Positions 1-10,761 of a stretch of DNA of 64,000 nucleotides are shown piece by piece (positions within the stretch are counted from its first letter, which is position 1; every line of letters begins with the position of its first letter). The stretch is from Neofusicoccum parvum (lineage: Eukaryota > Ascomycota > Dothideomycetes > Botryosphaeriales > Botryosphaeriaceae). The notes beneath the pieces were generated by a model. It was given only the letters and a program-made list of their open reading frames with translations, made no database searches and was not told the DNA's origin. The stretch covers positions 930,001 through 994,000 of the forward strand of contig CP087214.1 in assembly GCA_020912385.1 (NCBI GenBank). Direction: 5' to 3'. A program made the position numbers and the translations under genes.

Positions 1-534
1 TTTTGCTCCGTCCCCGGCGCCAGCGTGAAAATGATCTCTCACAGCAGAGGGGCAACTTGCATACATCACCACTCGTCTCTCTCAGACCACCGGCAACCCT
101 GGCCAGTACGACAGCCGTCCAGAGCTTGGTAGGCGCATCTGCTCCCGCCGATCCCGGCGCGCATGAAAACAACATCCATACCCTACGCAGCCACCTTCCC
201 GCCGCGGCCAACGTCGACACGTCCCGCGGGGCGCTCGCGCCGATAGCGCGCTCACGCGGCCGGGCTGATAAGCGAGCCGACTCGGGGAATGGGGGGAGCA
301 GCCGCCGCGCTACGCCCGGACAGGAAAGAGACGGGGCCGCGGGATTGGCGAGGGCCGTATGCAACGGCGCCCCGCGGGAGGCGGTTTCTGGCGGCGCGGT
401 GCCTGCGTGGCCCGCGCTTATCAATGGCGATGTCGGCATTGGCCGTGGTGCATATAGCGTGCTGCGTGCAGCTCTGGGTGCTGGCCGAGGAAAAGGCTCC
501 GCAAGAGAGCAGCGGTGACGAAGGACGCGGCACC
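1..534. other. Upstream region of the amidase gene, no separate gene supported
   Basis: Open frames cross this stretch on both strands, but none resembles a known protein. The frame used by the amidase stays open upstream to about position 289. A start at 424 would add a short hydrophobic N-terminus, so a longer signal-bearing amidase cannot be excluded. Confidence 0.4.
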
Positions 535-2433
535 ATGTCTGTTGTCTCAGTGGGCTCGTATGTGCTCCGCCTCCCCTGCGCCGCGAGCGGCAATGATGCT
601 GACTGCAACAGAGGACAGCTGTCTGCGGAGGAGGTTGCTGGTTTGGCGAAGAGCGCGGGACTCGCCCTGTCTCCGGAGCATGTTGAGGATTACCGAACGC
701 TTCTCGGCGGACTTGGTTCTGTTGTGGACTCTATAATAGCTCAAGCAGGTATGCCTGCTGCCTTCCGGATTTCTTGAAAGAGGAGTGACTGCTTGGTCAC
801 GGGCACAGGCTGCAGCACGGAAAGCTGGCGCTGACCCACGAACATAGACTACCAGCCGACAGTCGACTACGACAAATACCCGAGGAAAGATATCCACATC
901 CCTCAGGATACTGACAAGGGAGGATGGGCAACCAAAGTGACGGCTTACTGCACTGCCCCGAAGAGTGACCTCCTAAAAGGCAAGACAGTGGCCCTGAAGG
1001 ACAACATGGGCTTTGCAGGCGTGCGCTGCACCAATGGCACGAAAGCCGTGGACTGGACTCCCGAGATCGATGCCACGGTTGCCACTAGAATCATGGATGC
1101 GGGCGGCACGATAACTGGAAAAGCAAGTAAGTGACTCTCCACCAAACTATCGGGGACTCTTCTGAACAGCGGAAGCCTGCGAGAACTCGTGCATGGAAGC
1201 CGTCAGCGACACATCTATCACCGGCCCCGTGCACAACCCATACGCGGACGGCTACAGCAGCGGCGGAAGCAGCAGTGGAAGCGGCAGACTCGTGGCCACC
1301 GGCTCCGTGGACATGGCCATCGGTGGAGACCAAGGCGGCAGTATCCGCATCCCGGCGTCCTGTTGCGGTATCGTCGGTCTGAAGCCAACGTGGGGCCTTG
1401 TTCCATACACTGGCATTCTCAGTCTGGAGGCAACCATTGACCACACGGGTCCGATGACGAGGTCCGTAAGAGACAACGCACTGCTTCTGGAAGCCATTGC
1501 CGGTCCAGACGGGATCGATGACAGGCAATCAGCTTTCATGGATCCGGGTTCTGTGAAGTACGTTTCGAAACTCGATGGATTCCTCGAGAAGGACGGCCCG
1601 GAGTTGTTGAAAGGCATGAGGATCGGTGTTGTCGAGGAAGGCTTCTGGGGTTCGAATACGGATGTCGACGACGCCATCCGGAAAGCCACAGAGAAGTTCT
1701 CTCAGCTCGGGGCTTCTGTGGAAAAGGTCTCCGTGCCAACTCACAAGCTCGCCGGTGATCTGCTCATGTGTGGCCCGCTTTTGGCAGGGGCGAAGCCATG
1801 TCTCCTCAGCAATGCCCCTGGCCGCAAGCAGCTTTTCCTAACGGAACGGATGACCGTATCGGCGGAGAAGCTGTCACAACAGGCCTTTGATTCCCTCAGT
1901 GCTGGTGGCCAGAATCTGTACATGCGGCACCTGCTGGCGGAGCAGAAGTATGGGCCCTTCCTGCACGGAAAGTGCAGCAATCTGATCCGCAAATGCAGCG
2001 TAAGTGGCCCGGAAATGATTTCCTCCGTATTGCTGACGCTGAAAAACCATCGGCACAGGACGAGTACGACAAGGCGCTGGCGGAGTTTGACGTCCTGGTC
2101 ATGCCAACCTTGCCGACGCCTCCGAGCAAGATGTTGACGGCAGAATCGACAGCTGGCCCGTTGGAGCGGCTTGCCCGCACAGCCGGATTCATTTCGAACA
2201 CATCTCCATTCAATGGTAGGCGTGTGCAGACATGTAGAGAATAATCAGACACTCACCATCTTGCAGCTACCGGCCATCCGGCGTTGACGATTCCAGTGGG
2301 CTTCACGCCAGCCGTGGAGGACAGGTCAGTCATGCTGCCCGTGGGGCTGCAGATCGTTGGGAAGAAGTACTCCGAGCTGGACTGCTTCAAGGTCGGCGGG
2401 GCGTGGGAGAAGTCATTCAACTGGAAGGAGTGA
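535..2433 (+). CDS. Amidase signature (AS) family amidohydrolase, five exons
   Basis: Exons are 535-748, 848-1126, 1170-1999, 2059-2215 and 2267-2433, giving 548 aa. AS enzymes hydrolyse amide bonds with a Ser-cisSer-Lys triad, and all three residues are visible. Lys122 lies in VALKDN, the cis-Ser198 in GGSSSGSG, and the nucleophile Ser222 in GGDQGGSIRIPA. The 24-residue gap between the two serines matches the spacing I recall for fatty acid amide hydrolase. The C-terminus (TGHPALTIPVGF, then LPVGLQIVGKKYSELD) is also typical of the family. Every intron has a GT donor and AG acceptor and keeps the frame. The start at 535 was chosen because it opens the conserved helical N-terminus; 289 and 424 are alternatives. 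The substrate cannot be read from sequence. The gene is complete and looks functional. Confidence 0.9.
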
Positions 2434-2540
2434 TGGATGCGACTTCGAGGCATCAGTCGTGCGGTACTGAAGGAAGAAGAAACGCAAATTGTATTATGAC
2501 ATCATACTGGCTGCTGTTCTACACGAAAGTCCGTTCCACT

Positions 2541-3938
2541 CTACAACGTACATCTTCTTCGCAGCCAATTACCGGCCTTCTTCGCCCAAGGTAACATCCA
2601 TCGGTAGACTCGAAGTGCTCCTTCGGCCACAAGTCCTACGCTGAAGGCAATAAGGAGCCAGGTAAAGGAGCATAGCACCAGAATGAAAGCCCATAGCCAT
2701 ATTTCTGGTAGACCCGGGTCAGTTTCCAAGTCGTCCATCCGTGCCATGCAATATCTAGCACGTCCATAAATGAAAGGCCTGTCAAGGAACCAGCTCGCGA
2801 CTGGGAGACTAGCGATTGTCCAAGTGCTCTGATGAGTGCTGGCTTTGGGTGGCCTCTCTGAATCCGGCAACGTCCACTGGTCTCCGAATTTGCCCTCCAT
2901 TATATCTGGATCATATTTGACCTGAAGGTTCTTGCATTCATTTCCCAAGTCAGTGGCGTGCCCGATCTTCCAGCCCAAGCTCTTTCCACGGCAAAGAACC
3001 CACTCTGCTTGATCACGCCAATGCTGAACTCGGTGTGCGTCCAACTGCGACCAACTTTGATCGCTGGAGTGGACCAGGATGAGCGATATGGTCAACTCAG
3101 GCTTGGTTCTCCCAAGCTCCTCAAGCTCTGTCCAGAAGCAAGCGCTAGCTCTTGGACGATCCGTCTCACGCAAATTGTGCACGATGAGTGATATCAGTGT
3201 TGTCTTCCCCCAGCGGTACCGATATCCAGCCGGTGTATGTGTGATGAGGAACCCATTAAGAGGGAGAAGGAGATCAAGCTTCTTGACATTCGATTTCGCA
3301 ATCCTTCTACACGTGGCGCGGACGGATTTTACCATTACGTCGTAGCCGTTCTCGTTGCTTCTGCCGCGACTGCTCCTGGGTATTCTGAAACCGCAGGTAT
3401 TCCGGATGCTTTCGTAGACTCTGCGTAGTCCGTTACCACAACGATCCGACCGGGCACGATAGAAGTCCGTGCCGTAAATAACGAAAGGGACAGTAGTTGT
3501 GATGTGACGAAGATGTTGGATGTTGTCTGTCCCGATGGTGTGGAGGAAAGAATCCATAACGAAGAAGGCGTACTGTCCCGTCAAGGAGAAGTTTTCTCGG
3601 AATAGAACGCGTCTCGCTTCTTCGCTGATAGCCTTACTCAGGAGCAATAGCGTCATTCCTCCGATGCGATGCTTTGCTTGATCGTCTCTCAATGTGTTGT
3701 TCCAGATGCTGAAGTCCTGCCCGAGAAATTCCTTGTAGATCATGTTCCGGAGCTCTAAAGGTAATTCCATGAACTTCATGGTCTGGCGAGGAAGATTTTC
3801 CTGAAATAGAAGCATTTCATAGTCGGATAGCACCCAGTCCGTCTGCGGGAGGGCTCGCTCTCGTCTGCGCTCGGCACGGATGTCCGCCGCATGTGCGGTG
3901 TTCGCTGGCCTGGGATCCTTTGGGTTTGATGTGCTCAT
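2541..3938 (-). CDS. F-box-like protein with C-terminal membrane segment
   Basis: A single exon encodes 465 aa. The start at 3938 (MSTSNPKDPRP) is the first well-placed ATG, although the frame stays open to 4274. Near residue 55 the protein carries LPLELRNMIYKEFLGQ, the leucine/arginine-rich opening of the F-box/2EXR-like domains that are greatly expanded in Pezizomycotina. A conserved helical region follows (LLLLSKAISEEARRVLF, then FLHTIGTDNIQHLRHI). Near the C-terminus, LWAFILVLCSFTWLLIAFSV is a clear membrane helix, which is unusual for an F-box protein and could tether it to a membrane. It is a paralogue of the neighbour at 4588-5520. By family, such proteins may be substrate adaptors for SCF ubiquitin ligases, but no substrate-binding repeat is visible and the role is unknown. 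Confidence 0.75.
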   Translation of the reverse strand: MSTSNPKDPRPANTAHAADIRAERRRERALPQTDWVLSDYEMLLFQENLPRQTMKFMELPLELRNMIYKEFLGQDFSIWNNTLRDDQAKHRIGGMTLLLLSKAISEEARRVLFRENFSLTGQYAFFVMDSFLHTIGTDNIQHLRHITTTVPFVIYGTDFYRARSDRCGNGLRRVYESIRNTCGFRIPRSSRGRSNENGYDVMVKSVRATCRRIAKSNVKKLDLLLPLNGFLITHTPAGYRYRWGKTTLISLIVHNLRETDRPRASACFWTELEELGRTKPELTISLILVHSSDQSWSQLDAHRVQHWRDQAEWVLCRGKSLGWKIGHATDLGNECKNLQVKYDPDIMEGKFGDQWTLPDSERPPKASTHQSTWTIASLPVASWFLDRPFIYGRARYCMARMDDLETDPGLPEIWLWAFILVLCSFTWLLIAFSVGLVAEGALRVYRWMLPWAKKAGNWLRRRCTL

Positions 3939-4587
3939 GGTGAAATGGTTGGGAAATGAAGTAATAGCTGTATGCCTCTTGTCGTATCCTGATGGCGTGG
4001 CTGACCTGCTCTCGCGGTGAAAGGCCACTGGGAAAGCTGTGCGACCTCTGCCCCCGCTTTCAGTGACCTTCCGCACCGAATTCTTATTTTGAAGGCTTGG
4101 GAAGACCCGAATCTCGTCTTTCCGTCCTGTGTTATAGTTGGGCTGACTTGGTTGAGACGCCCTGGTTTCTTGTTTGGGTACGATCGCTACCAAGGTTGGC
4201 GACGCCCCAACAACAACACTTCGCAAGTGCAGCATGAAGACTTGCAAATTCAGTGGGACAATGTTAGCAATCAAAACGATTCACTGACTCTATCCCCAAT
4301 TGTGAATTGTTACTCAATATATGCGCCCGTTTCTTTGAACGGCACTTGTGATTGCCGACTATTCCAGAGCTTGGAGCGCAAATCCCTCCACCATGCAGCA
4401 TTGCCGTTTGGCGGACATACACGTACCCCTTGGCACGTTCCATCGATCCCAGGAATCCACCGAAAAAGCCGCAGACCATCTAGTGCCGTCGTCAAGCAGG
4501 AGTAGATTGCGTCAGTCTTGAGGTTGCTCAGCGGTGCGCCTTCCGTCGCCCCATCAACCGTGGCCCACCCCAACACCGCGCACCTCC
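3939..4587. other. Intergenic, between the two F-box-like genes
   Basis: This stretch holds the promoter of the gene ending at 2541 and the 3' flank of the gene at 4588-5520. It is more AT-rich than the downstream paralogue. I see no further gene. Confidence 0.5.
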
Positions 4588-5520
4588 TCACAGCCCTCCC
4601 AGAACGGCCTGCAGCGCCTCCCCGCCAAACTCGTAGCCGAGGTCCCCGGCGCCGTCGACGTCCTTCTCCGTGTACCCGACCCTCCAGCCCAAGCGCCTCG
4701 CGCGGCGGAGCACCCACGCGTGCTTGCGCAGCCGGTCCGCCAGCGACGGGGCGTGCGGGTGCACCGGCCGAACCCACGCGTCATGCTCAAGGGTGTCCGA
4801 GACGACGACGAGCGAGATCTGCAGGGCGGGCAGCGCGCGGCGCAGCCCGTCCAGCGCGGCCCAGTAACCCTCGTCCGGGAAGGACTGGTCCAGCAGGGTG
4901 AACTGCACGACCGCGGAGAAGTACGAGGTCCACATCTGGCACGCCTGGTACGGGGCGCCGTCCTTGACGGCGAAGTGCTGCGGCAGGATCAGGTCGAGCC
5001 GGCGGAGGCCCGGGCAGCCGGCGAGCTGCTGGACGGCGTGCTTGAACGTGTTGGCGTGCGTGGTCAGGACCTGCTCGGAGGAGTGGGCGGCGACGTGGTC
5101 GGGGTCGGACAGGCCGGACTCGGCGATCGCCGCGTGCAGGTCCTTGAGCTTGGCCTCGGTGTCCGGAAACTGCACGCTGAATCCGCCGATCTGGTTGCTC
5201 GGGAGGAACGGGACGTGGACGGTGAGGTGGCGGAGCTGCTGCAGGAGTGCCGGCGAGCCCAGGAAGTGGAGGAAATGGTCGAGGACGAAGAAGCCGCTCG
5301 TGCCGGTGAAGAGGAGGTTGCGTTGGAGCATGAACTCCTTGACTTCGTCGTGGATCTGCTTGTTCAAGCACAGAAGCTTCGGAGCGACGTTGCTGGGCTT
5401 GGAGCGCATGGTATGGACGGCGATGGTCTCGCCGAAGACTTCCTCGTAGATCATGTGCCGGATATCGTAAGGCAGATCCATGTATGAGACCTTCCGCGGC
5501 CGGAGGCGATGCCTGTCCAT
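4588..5520 (-). CDS. F-box-like protein, paralogue of the neighbouring gene
   Basis: A single exon encodes 310 aa starting MDRHRLRPRKVSYMDLP. The opening LPYDIRHMIYEEVFGE aligns with LPLELRNMIYKEFLGQ of the gene at 2541-3938. The similarity continues through LLCLNKQIHDEVKEFM, GFFVLDHFLHFLG and LQQLRHLTVHVPF, so the two are tandem duplicates. This copy lacks the C-terminal membrane helix and is about 150 residues shorter. Its codons are strongly GC-rich at third positions, in contrast to its neighbour, which suggests an old duplication or different composition pressure. A cytosolic adaptor role is an inference from the F-box-like opening only. Confidence 0.75.
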   Translation of the reverse strand: MDRHRLRPRKVSYMDLPYDIRHMIYEEVFGETIAVHTMRSKPSNVAPKLLCLNKQIHDEVKEFMLQRNLLFTGTSGFFVLDHFLHFLGSPALLQQLRHLTVHVPFLPSNQIGGFSVQFPDTEAKLKDLHAAIAESGLSDPDHVAAHSSEQVLTTHANTFKHAVQQLAGCPGLRRLDLILPQHFAVKDGAPYQACQMWTSYFSAVVQFTLLDQSFPDEGYWAALDGLRRALPALQISLVVVSDTLEHDAWVRPVHPHAPSLADRLRKHAWVLRRARRLGWRVGYTEKDVDGAGDLGYEFGGEALQAVLGGL

Positions 5521-5790
5521 GGCTGAAGTAGTGTCTTCCGTGTCTGCGGGTTGGGAAGAGCGGAGGTGCGGAGAGGAAGATTGCGTGCTTCAGTCTCCCT
5601 AATTATAGGTGGCCCAACCGGCAAGCGAGGCCGTGACAGGTAGTGACTGAGTTGGCAAATGTTTGGACATTTGTTAAAGCATTCACGCGCACGCCAAGAC
5701 ATAACAAGGTGCTTGATTCTCACCATAATGCTGAAGCAGCGGCTCAATATATACCTCTGAACGAAAGAGAACCAACTCACACTCAACCGC

Positions 5791-6795
5791 TCAAACAGTC
5801 GAAACCAGCCTCCTCTTCGAATCAAACGCAATCTGCGCCGTAAACATGCCCCGCCCGCCCTTGCCGTTCGACGCGTGAAACACCATCCTCTTCCCATCCG
5901 GCGAGATATCCGCGCCGCCCGGCGCATACAACCCGCCCATGCCCGTAACCGCGAACCTCGCCACCTTGGTGTACGGCCCGGCAACCCTGTCCGCAAAGGC
6001 GTAGGCGATGTCGTACTTCGACCCGGAGTAGCAGTTCGAGCTGTAGAACAGCACGTACTTGCCGTCGGCGGTGCGCGTCAGGCTCGGGGCCTCGACCAGC
6101 GGGCCGTCGGCGGGGTCGCGGTTCAGGATCTGGACGGGGGCGCCGGCCTTGGTGAGGCCGTCGGCGGGGCTGACCTGCTGCAGCATGATGGGCGTGGGCA
6201 CGATGGGGCGGACGCCGTTGTTGCAGTTGCCGCCGCGGCCGATGTTGTTGCCGTCGACCTTGTACACGACGTACCGCTTGCCGTCCGCGTCCTTGAAGCC
6301 GGCCGCGTCGATGGCGCCGCCGGCCGCGGACGGGCACGCGAACGGCTCGGCCTGCGCGCGGAACGGCCCCGTGGGCTTGTCGGCCACGGCCGCGCCGATG
6401 CAGTGGCGGTTGAGGCCGGGGAGCTTGGCCGAGTAGTACATGACGTACTTGCCGTTGCCCGCCACGACCACGTCGGGAGCCCAGATGCCCGGCCGGCTCT
6501 GGTCCGCCCATCTGCCCGGGTTGGGGAGCGGCTCGAGCCCGCGGAGGAGGGTCCAGCTCTCGCCGTCTTTGGAGGTTGCGACTTGGGCGTTCACACCGTT
6601 GCCGGTTGTGGCGTAGGCGTACCATGTGCCATTGAAGATGGTGAATGCTGGGTCTGCGAAATTAGCGTCGATGACTTTCTTAACCTTGAATGCTTGTACG
6701 GGCTGAGGCGCAGGTTTCACAGGGACGTTTGCTGCGAGGGATGTGAGTGTGAAGACAGTCAGCAAAGCTGCTGCGATGAGGCGGGTGTTGAACAT
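5791..6795 (-). CDS. Secreted GH43-type glycosidase (arabinanase/xylosidase-like)
   Basis: A single exon encodes 334 aa. Residues 1-22 form a signal peptide (MFNTRLIAAALLTVFTLTSL followed by AA). The rest reads as a five-bladed propeller of clan GH-F. Asp48 in NFADPAF is the expected general base, Asp108 in GIWAPDVV fits the transition-state-modulating acid, and the Glu of LVEAPSL fits the catalytic acid. Other blades carry YVMYYSA and YVLFYSS. Family members hydrolyse arabinan, arabinoxylan or xylo-oligosaccharides; the exact specificity cannot be read here. No carbohydrate-binding module or GPI signal is seen, so a soluble extracellular enzyme is expected. A TATA-like element lies about 145 bp upstream of the start. 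Confidence 0.85.
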   Translation of the reverse strand: MFNTRLIAAALLTVFTLTSLAANVPVKPAPQPVQAFKVKKVIDANFADPAFTIFNGTWYAYATTGNGVNAQVATSKDGESWTLLRGLEPLPNPGRWADQSRPGIWAPDVVVAGNGKYVMYYSAKLPGLNRHCIGAAVADKPTGPFRAQAEPFACPSAAGGAIDAAGFKDADGKRYVVYKVDGNNIGRGGNCNNGVRPIVPTPIMLQQVSPADGLTKAGAPVQILNRDPADGPLVEAPSLTRTADGKYVLFYSSNCYSGSKYDIAYAFADRVAGPYTKVARFAVTGMGGLYAPGGADISPDGKRMVFHASNGKGGRGMFTAQIAFDSKRRLVSTV

Positions 6796-6938
6796 TTGTG
6801 TCCTTAAACGAGTGTATTTGTGGTCAGGATGTACCGAGTGACAAAGCGAGAGAACGTCTGCCGGCTGGCAAAATCTGAAGCGAGTGACTGAGTACAGATG
6901 ACGGGTAGTATTGATGAAGCAGAAGAAGGGAATAATAA

Positions 6939-6946
6939 CCTTATAG
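6939..6946 (-). promoter_or_regulatory. TATA-like element of the GH43 gene
   Basis: On the minus strand this reads CTATAAGG, about 144 bp before the start codon at 6795. It is a motif match only. Confidence 0.4.
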
Positions 6947-8730
6947 ATCGAGTTCTTTCATGTCCTCCACCGCCCTCTGTTCAACTGCACTTCTTTGTCT
7001 CCTGCGGTTGCCACCTCACCTACCTACATAGCCGCAAGTCCAGACTAGGCTTCCAAGCCTGAAGCCTTTCTGCACCATATGCAAAAAGGTGGCGAAGAAC
7101 CGAGCAGCAGGACGGAACTATCGATATGACAATTTGGCATGGGTGGTTGTCTTGACGGACCTCGAGGCTACGAGCGCCACCTGGCCGTCTGCCTTCTTTG
7201 AAGCCACGGTTGTTTGCTTTCCCGATCGGATTCAGCAGAACAGTAGGCCCGTGGATAATTGTCCACTCTATACAAATCCACTACCACCAAGTTTGCTGCA
7301 CCAAGTCACAAAATGGATCAACTTCTAGCACCCATCACCAGATCGCGGAAGATCAACTTCAGAGGCGTCGAAGTGCGTGAAGATTTCGGCGTGCGCGCGA
7401 ACAGGAAACCGACTCTGCAATGCAATCCAGCGTCGATCCATCCTACCGGGATCATGAGACCTTCAATCGGGGTGCACGTAAGATGCGGTTGTGCCTCAGT
7501 CGTCCAAGAAGCCGTGTCGCCCAATAACTGCTGTCCACAACGGAGGTATATCATCGACTAGTTGGCTTAATTGGATCATATTAGAACTACCGGCGAGTTT
7601 TGCATCATTGAATGAAACACCATGGGACCTGAGGGTGACTGAGCACTGGAAAATTGCGCTCCGAGAGGATTGGGCATGGGCCAGCTCTGCGCCGAGCGTC
7701 GAATTGGGGTCCAACATAAAGAAGTTGACAAGTAGGCCGGCTCTGTGACAACAAAGGACATGTGCCACCCAGTCTGCCAAGGATCCAGCCACGACCTGGC
7801 CCCGTGTAATAACAGGTGGGAAGAAAGGCGCCGCTGGTGCGGCTGAGGCTTGCCCTGACCTGGTAGTTGGAGTGAAACAGATAAGGCGGCTACCCGTGCC
7901 CTTAGACCAAAATCGCAAGGGACGGCCGGGATAGGAAGGAGAAGGAAAGAAACCATGATTGCAAAGGAGCTGTTTGACGGCGCATCAGAGCTGAGAAGAG
8001 GTGGCCTCTCACCGGGCTGTAACACAGCAGCATTGGCACATCGGCCGACCTGATCCCACTGTCAGCTGATTCGACTCGACGCAGCCGGATTCACTGCGAA
8101 ACTTTGACAATGGCCATAATGTCCCGAACCCAACACGAGGAGCCAACAGAGGGCGCCATTGCCCGTGGAACGCACTTCCAATGAGCAGCGTGAAGAACAT
8201 GCGGGGTTTGTGGCACGCTGAACATCGATGATCTTCTGCACGATGCACCAGATGCAGACGGCCCACACTGCCAATCGAATTGGGCTGGTTACACTGCGTG
8301 CAGGACCGAGGGGGCCAATGCTGCAAGCGCTGGCAGTTTGAGATGGGAACACCTTGCCATTGACCTCTCCTGGCCATGGCCCGCAAGCCTGCTCCGATCG
8401 TACAGCAGAGGATCAACTCACCGCTCCAGCGGTTGGGGCCAGGCTGCAGCAGACGTGCTCAATCACACGGGATGTGATGTGGAGAGGGGAAGTAGCAACG
8501 CCAGAGGAAGGACGGCGCATTGAGCAGGGATGCATCCGATGCATCCCCGCAGGGGGGGGCCGCACACCACCGGCAGACGATCAGTCAGTTGACCCGCGCC
8601 CAGAACTTTATCCGCGGTCGCGGGGCGTGAGTGGCCGGCAATTCTGGGGATTTTCAATGCGCATTGCACGACCCGGCGGGCGGTGCTCGTGTTCGAGAAG
8701 CCGGCGCAGAAAACGCTCGGGCGCCGGCAC

Positions 8731-8770
8731 GGACGGCGAGGGGCGGCGAGGGGCGGCGAGGGGCGGCGAG
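8731..8770. repeat. 10-bp GC-rich tandem repeat
   Basis: About four head-to-tail copies of GGGCGGCGAG, the first with one mismatch. No gene overlaps it convincingly. Confidence 0.8.
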
Positions 8771-10761
8771 GCAAATGCGGCAGGGCTGCAGAATGCGATG
8801 GTGTGCGGGCGAGCAGCATGGCAATTGCGCGGGCTGCACGTCAACCAGCCAGTCAACATGACGCCAGTTGAGCGGTGGCTGGTGGTCTGAGCGGCGAGTC
8901 AGCGGGCGGGGCTGGTGGATTTGGTGGGCGGCAGTGGCGGAGCGCCACGGAGCTTGTAGTTGGTGGTCTCTATAGCGGCCTGCAGGGATGTGAGGCTGAG
9001 GGAGGGGGGCCCAGCAACGGGAGGTTGGAAAATGGGCCGGTCGCATGGGCGGCTGAGCGCTGCTGACGACGAATGCCGTGAGCTGTGAGTAAAAGCTGGC
9101 TGTAACGCCGGGCCGGCGGCGGCTGGCGAGCGCTGCGGCGGCGCGTTGCTCCAGTCGACGCGCGCAAGCGCAGGTGCAGGCCGAGTGGGCTGGCGCGGCT
9201 GCGGCGATCGCGGGAGGGGTATCCTGTTCGCGCAGGAGACGCGAGATCTGCGCTCCGCGCCCGCTCGGCCTGGTGGCTCGCGGCGGCCGACGAGTGGCGC
9301 GCAGCAATACGACGGAAGCGATGGAAGCATCGCGGGCAGAAACCGTGGGGCGGCGCAAGCAGCGCGCGCATAGCTGGGTGGTGTCGGCGGGCGCGCGGAA
9401 TGACGATAGACGTCTGGATAAGCGTTTCACAACTGCAGCAGAGGCCGCGGCGCAGCCTGTGGGCAGGCGCAGGTGAGGCCTGCCACGCCGGGTTCGGGCG
9501 GGCGCGGTGCCACGCTACGCGCCGACGACACCTCACTCACCACCGCCCGTCTCGAAACCCTCGAATCGCGATGTGCCCGGTGCAGTGTCGTCATGGCTCC
9601 ATGCCGCCGCTCGCCAGCACGCCTGTCAACCACTCGCCCAGCGGTCTCGCGCGCGCCAGGGTGCGTGGCTGTGGGCGCCGCTTCCGGCGCGACTGGCGAC
9701 CCCGACCCGACGCCGACACGGCTGCCCGCCGCTACTCGCTGCTGCGAGCGGCATATGCGACAGCCTCGCGGTCGCCGGCCCAGGATGCGCGGCCGCGTGG
9801 GAGCGAGCTGAGGGCCGGAGGTGCTGGCGACGGCGCGGTGGAGGCAGAGGGTACACGTACCTGAGCGCGCATGGCCCGTAGCGGAACCACTGTTTCCTTA
9901 CCAACCACACGTCGCCCGGCGCTTTTTGGAGCCGCACACCGGCGCCGGCGTCGACGGCGCCCTCTCACCCACGCTCGCTCTGCCAAAGGCGGCAACGGCC
10001 GCGGAGGTCCGCTAGCCAGAGCTATTGACGGTAGATCTCGCGCAGGCGGGCGGCACAGCCCATGCTGGTGGATGCAGGATCGTTGCCCACACCTTGGCCC
10101 CGGCGGCCGCGCTGCCTGTCCGCCGGCTCGCCTGCCCGGCCGCCTGCTCGAGCTGCTCCCGTCAGAGAATGAGACAGGCGATGGGCGCGAGCGGAAGCGG
10201 CGCGGCTGCTCCCAGCAGCTGTGCGTGCTGGAGTCGAGGCCCCCCGGCAACCGGCTCGCAATGCGATTTGCGCGCCGGACGCGAGGGGGCTGGAATTCAG
10301 AAACAATGTCTCTTTGTCCGCCGCCCTCCACCGTCGCGCGGCTTGCACACGGCTAGGCTGGGGCGATCGCAGGCCCTACCCCACAGCCTGGGCGCGCCTT
10401 GCTGCTTGCGGTTTGATGCGCTCGAGTGCGCGGACGGCCGCCGCCGCGTCTTCACGCGCATCCGGCCATCCCAGCCAGACTGCCAGCTGCCAGACAGCTG
10501 CCAGCCTGTGTCATTGCCGCGCACCAGCCCACTGACTCCTGCAGGCTAGTGCTCCAGCCATCTGCTACCTTGCCGCCTTGCAGCGTACAAATACCTCATC
10601 GGCCGCACATCCATTCCGCCATCTCCCCCCATCAGCTCTGACAACAGTCCACCGGCCCTCCGTCCTCAGGCACTGTCGCTCTAGACCTGTTGAAAAGCCT
10701 TCGCTTGCCCACGACCCGCCGTCCACACCATCGTTAATCCACATAATACCTAATCGCCAGA

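Larger units (their letters stand above)
6796..10761. other. Long gene-poor, GC-rich region
   Basis: Nearly 4 kb separate the divergent GH43 and PIR-type genes. Open frames up to about 258 codons exist on both strands around 8.4-10.4 kb, but they lie in very GC-rich sequence where stops are rare, overlap one another, are rich in Arg/Ala/Pro/Ser, and show no recognisable domain. A short 10-bp tandem repeat occurs at 8731-8770. The right-hand part must include the promoter of the wall-protein gene. A non-coding transcript is possible but not supported. Confidence 0.5.

Noticed and set aside
8654..9430. 258-codon minus-strand open frame
   Set aside because: Arg/Ala/Pro/Ser-rich, crosses the 10-bp repeat, and overlaps several similar frames. 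No evidence for a protein.
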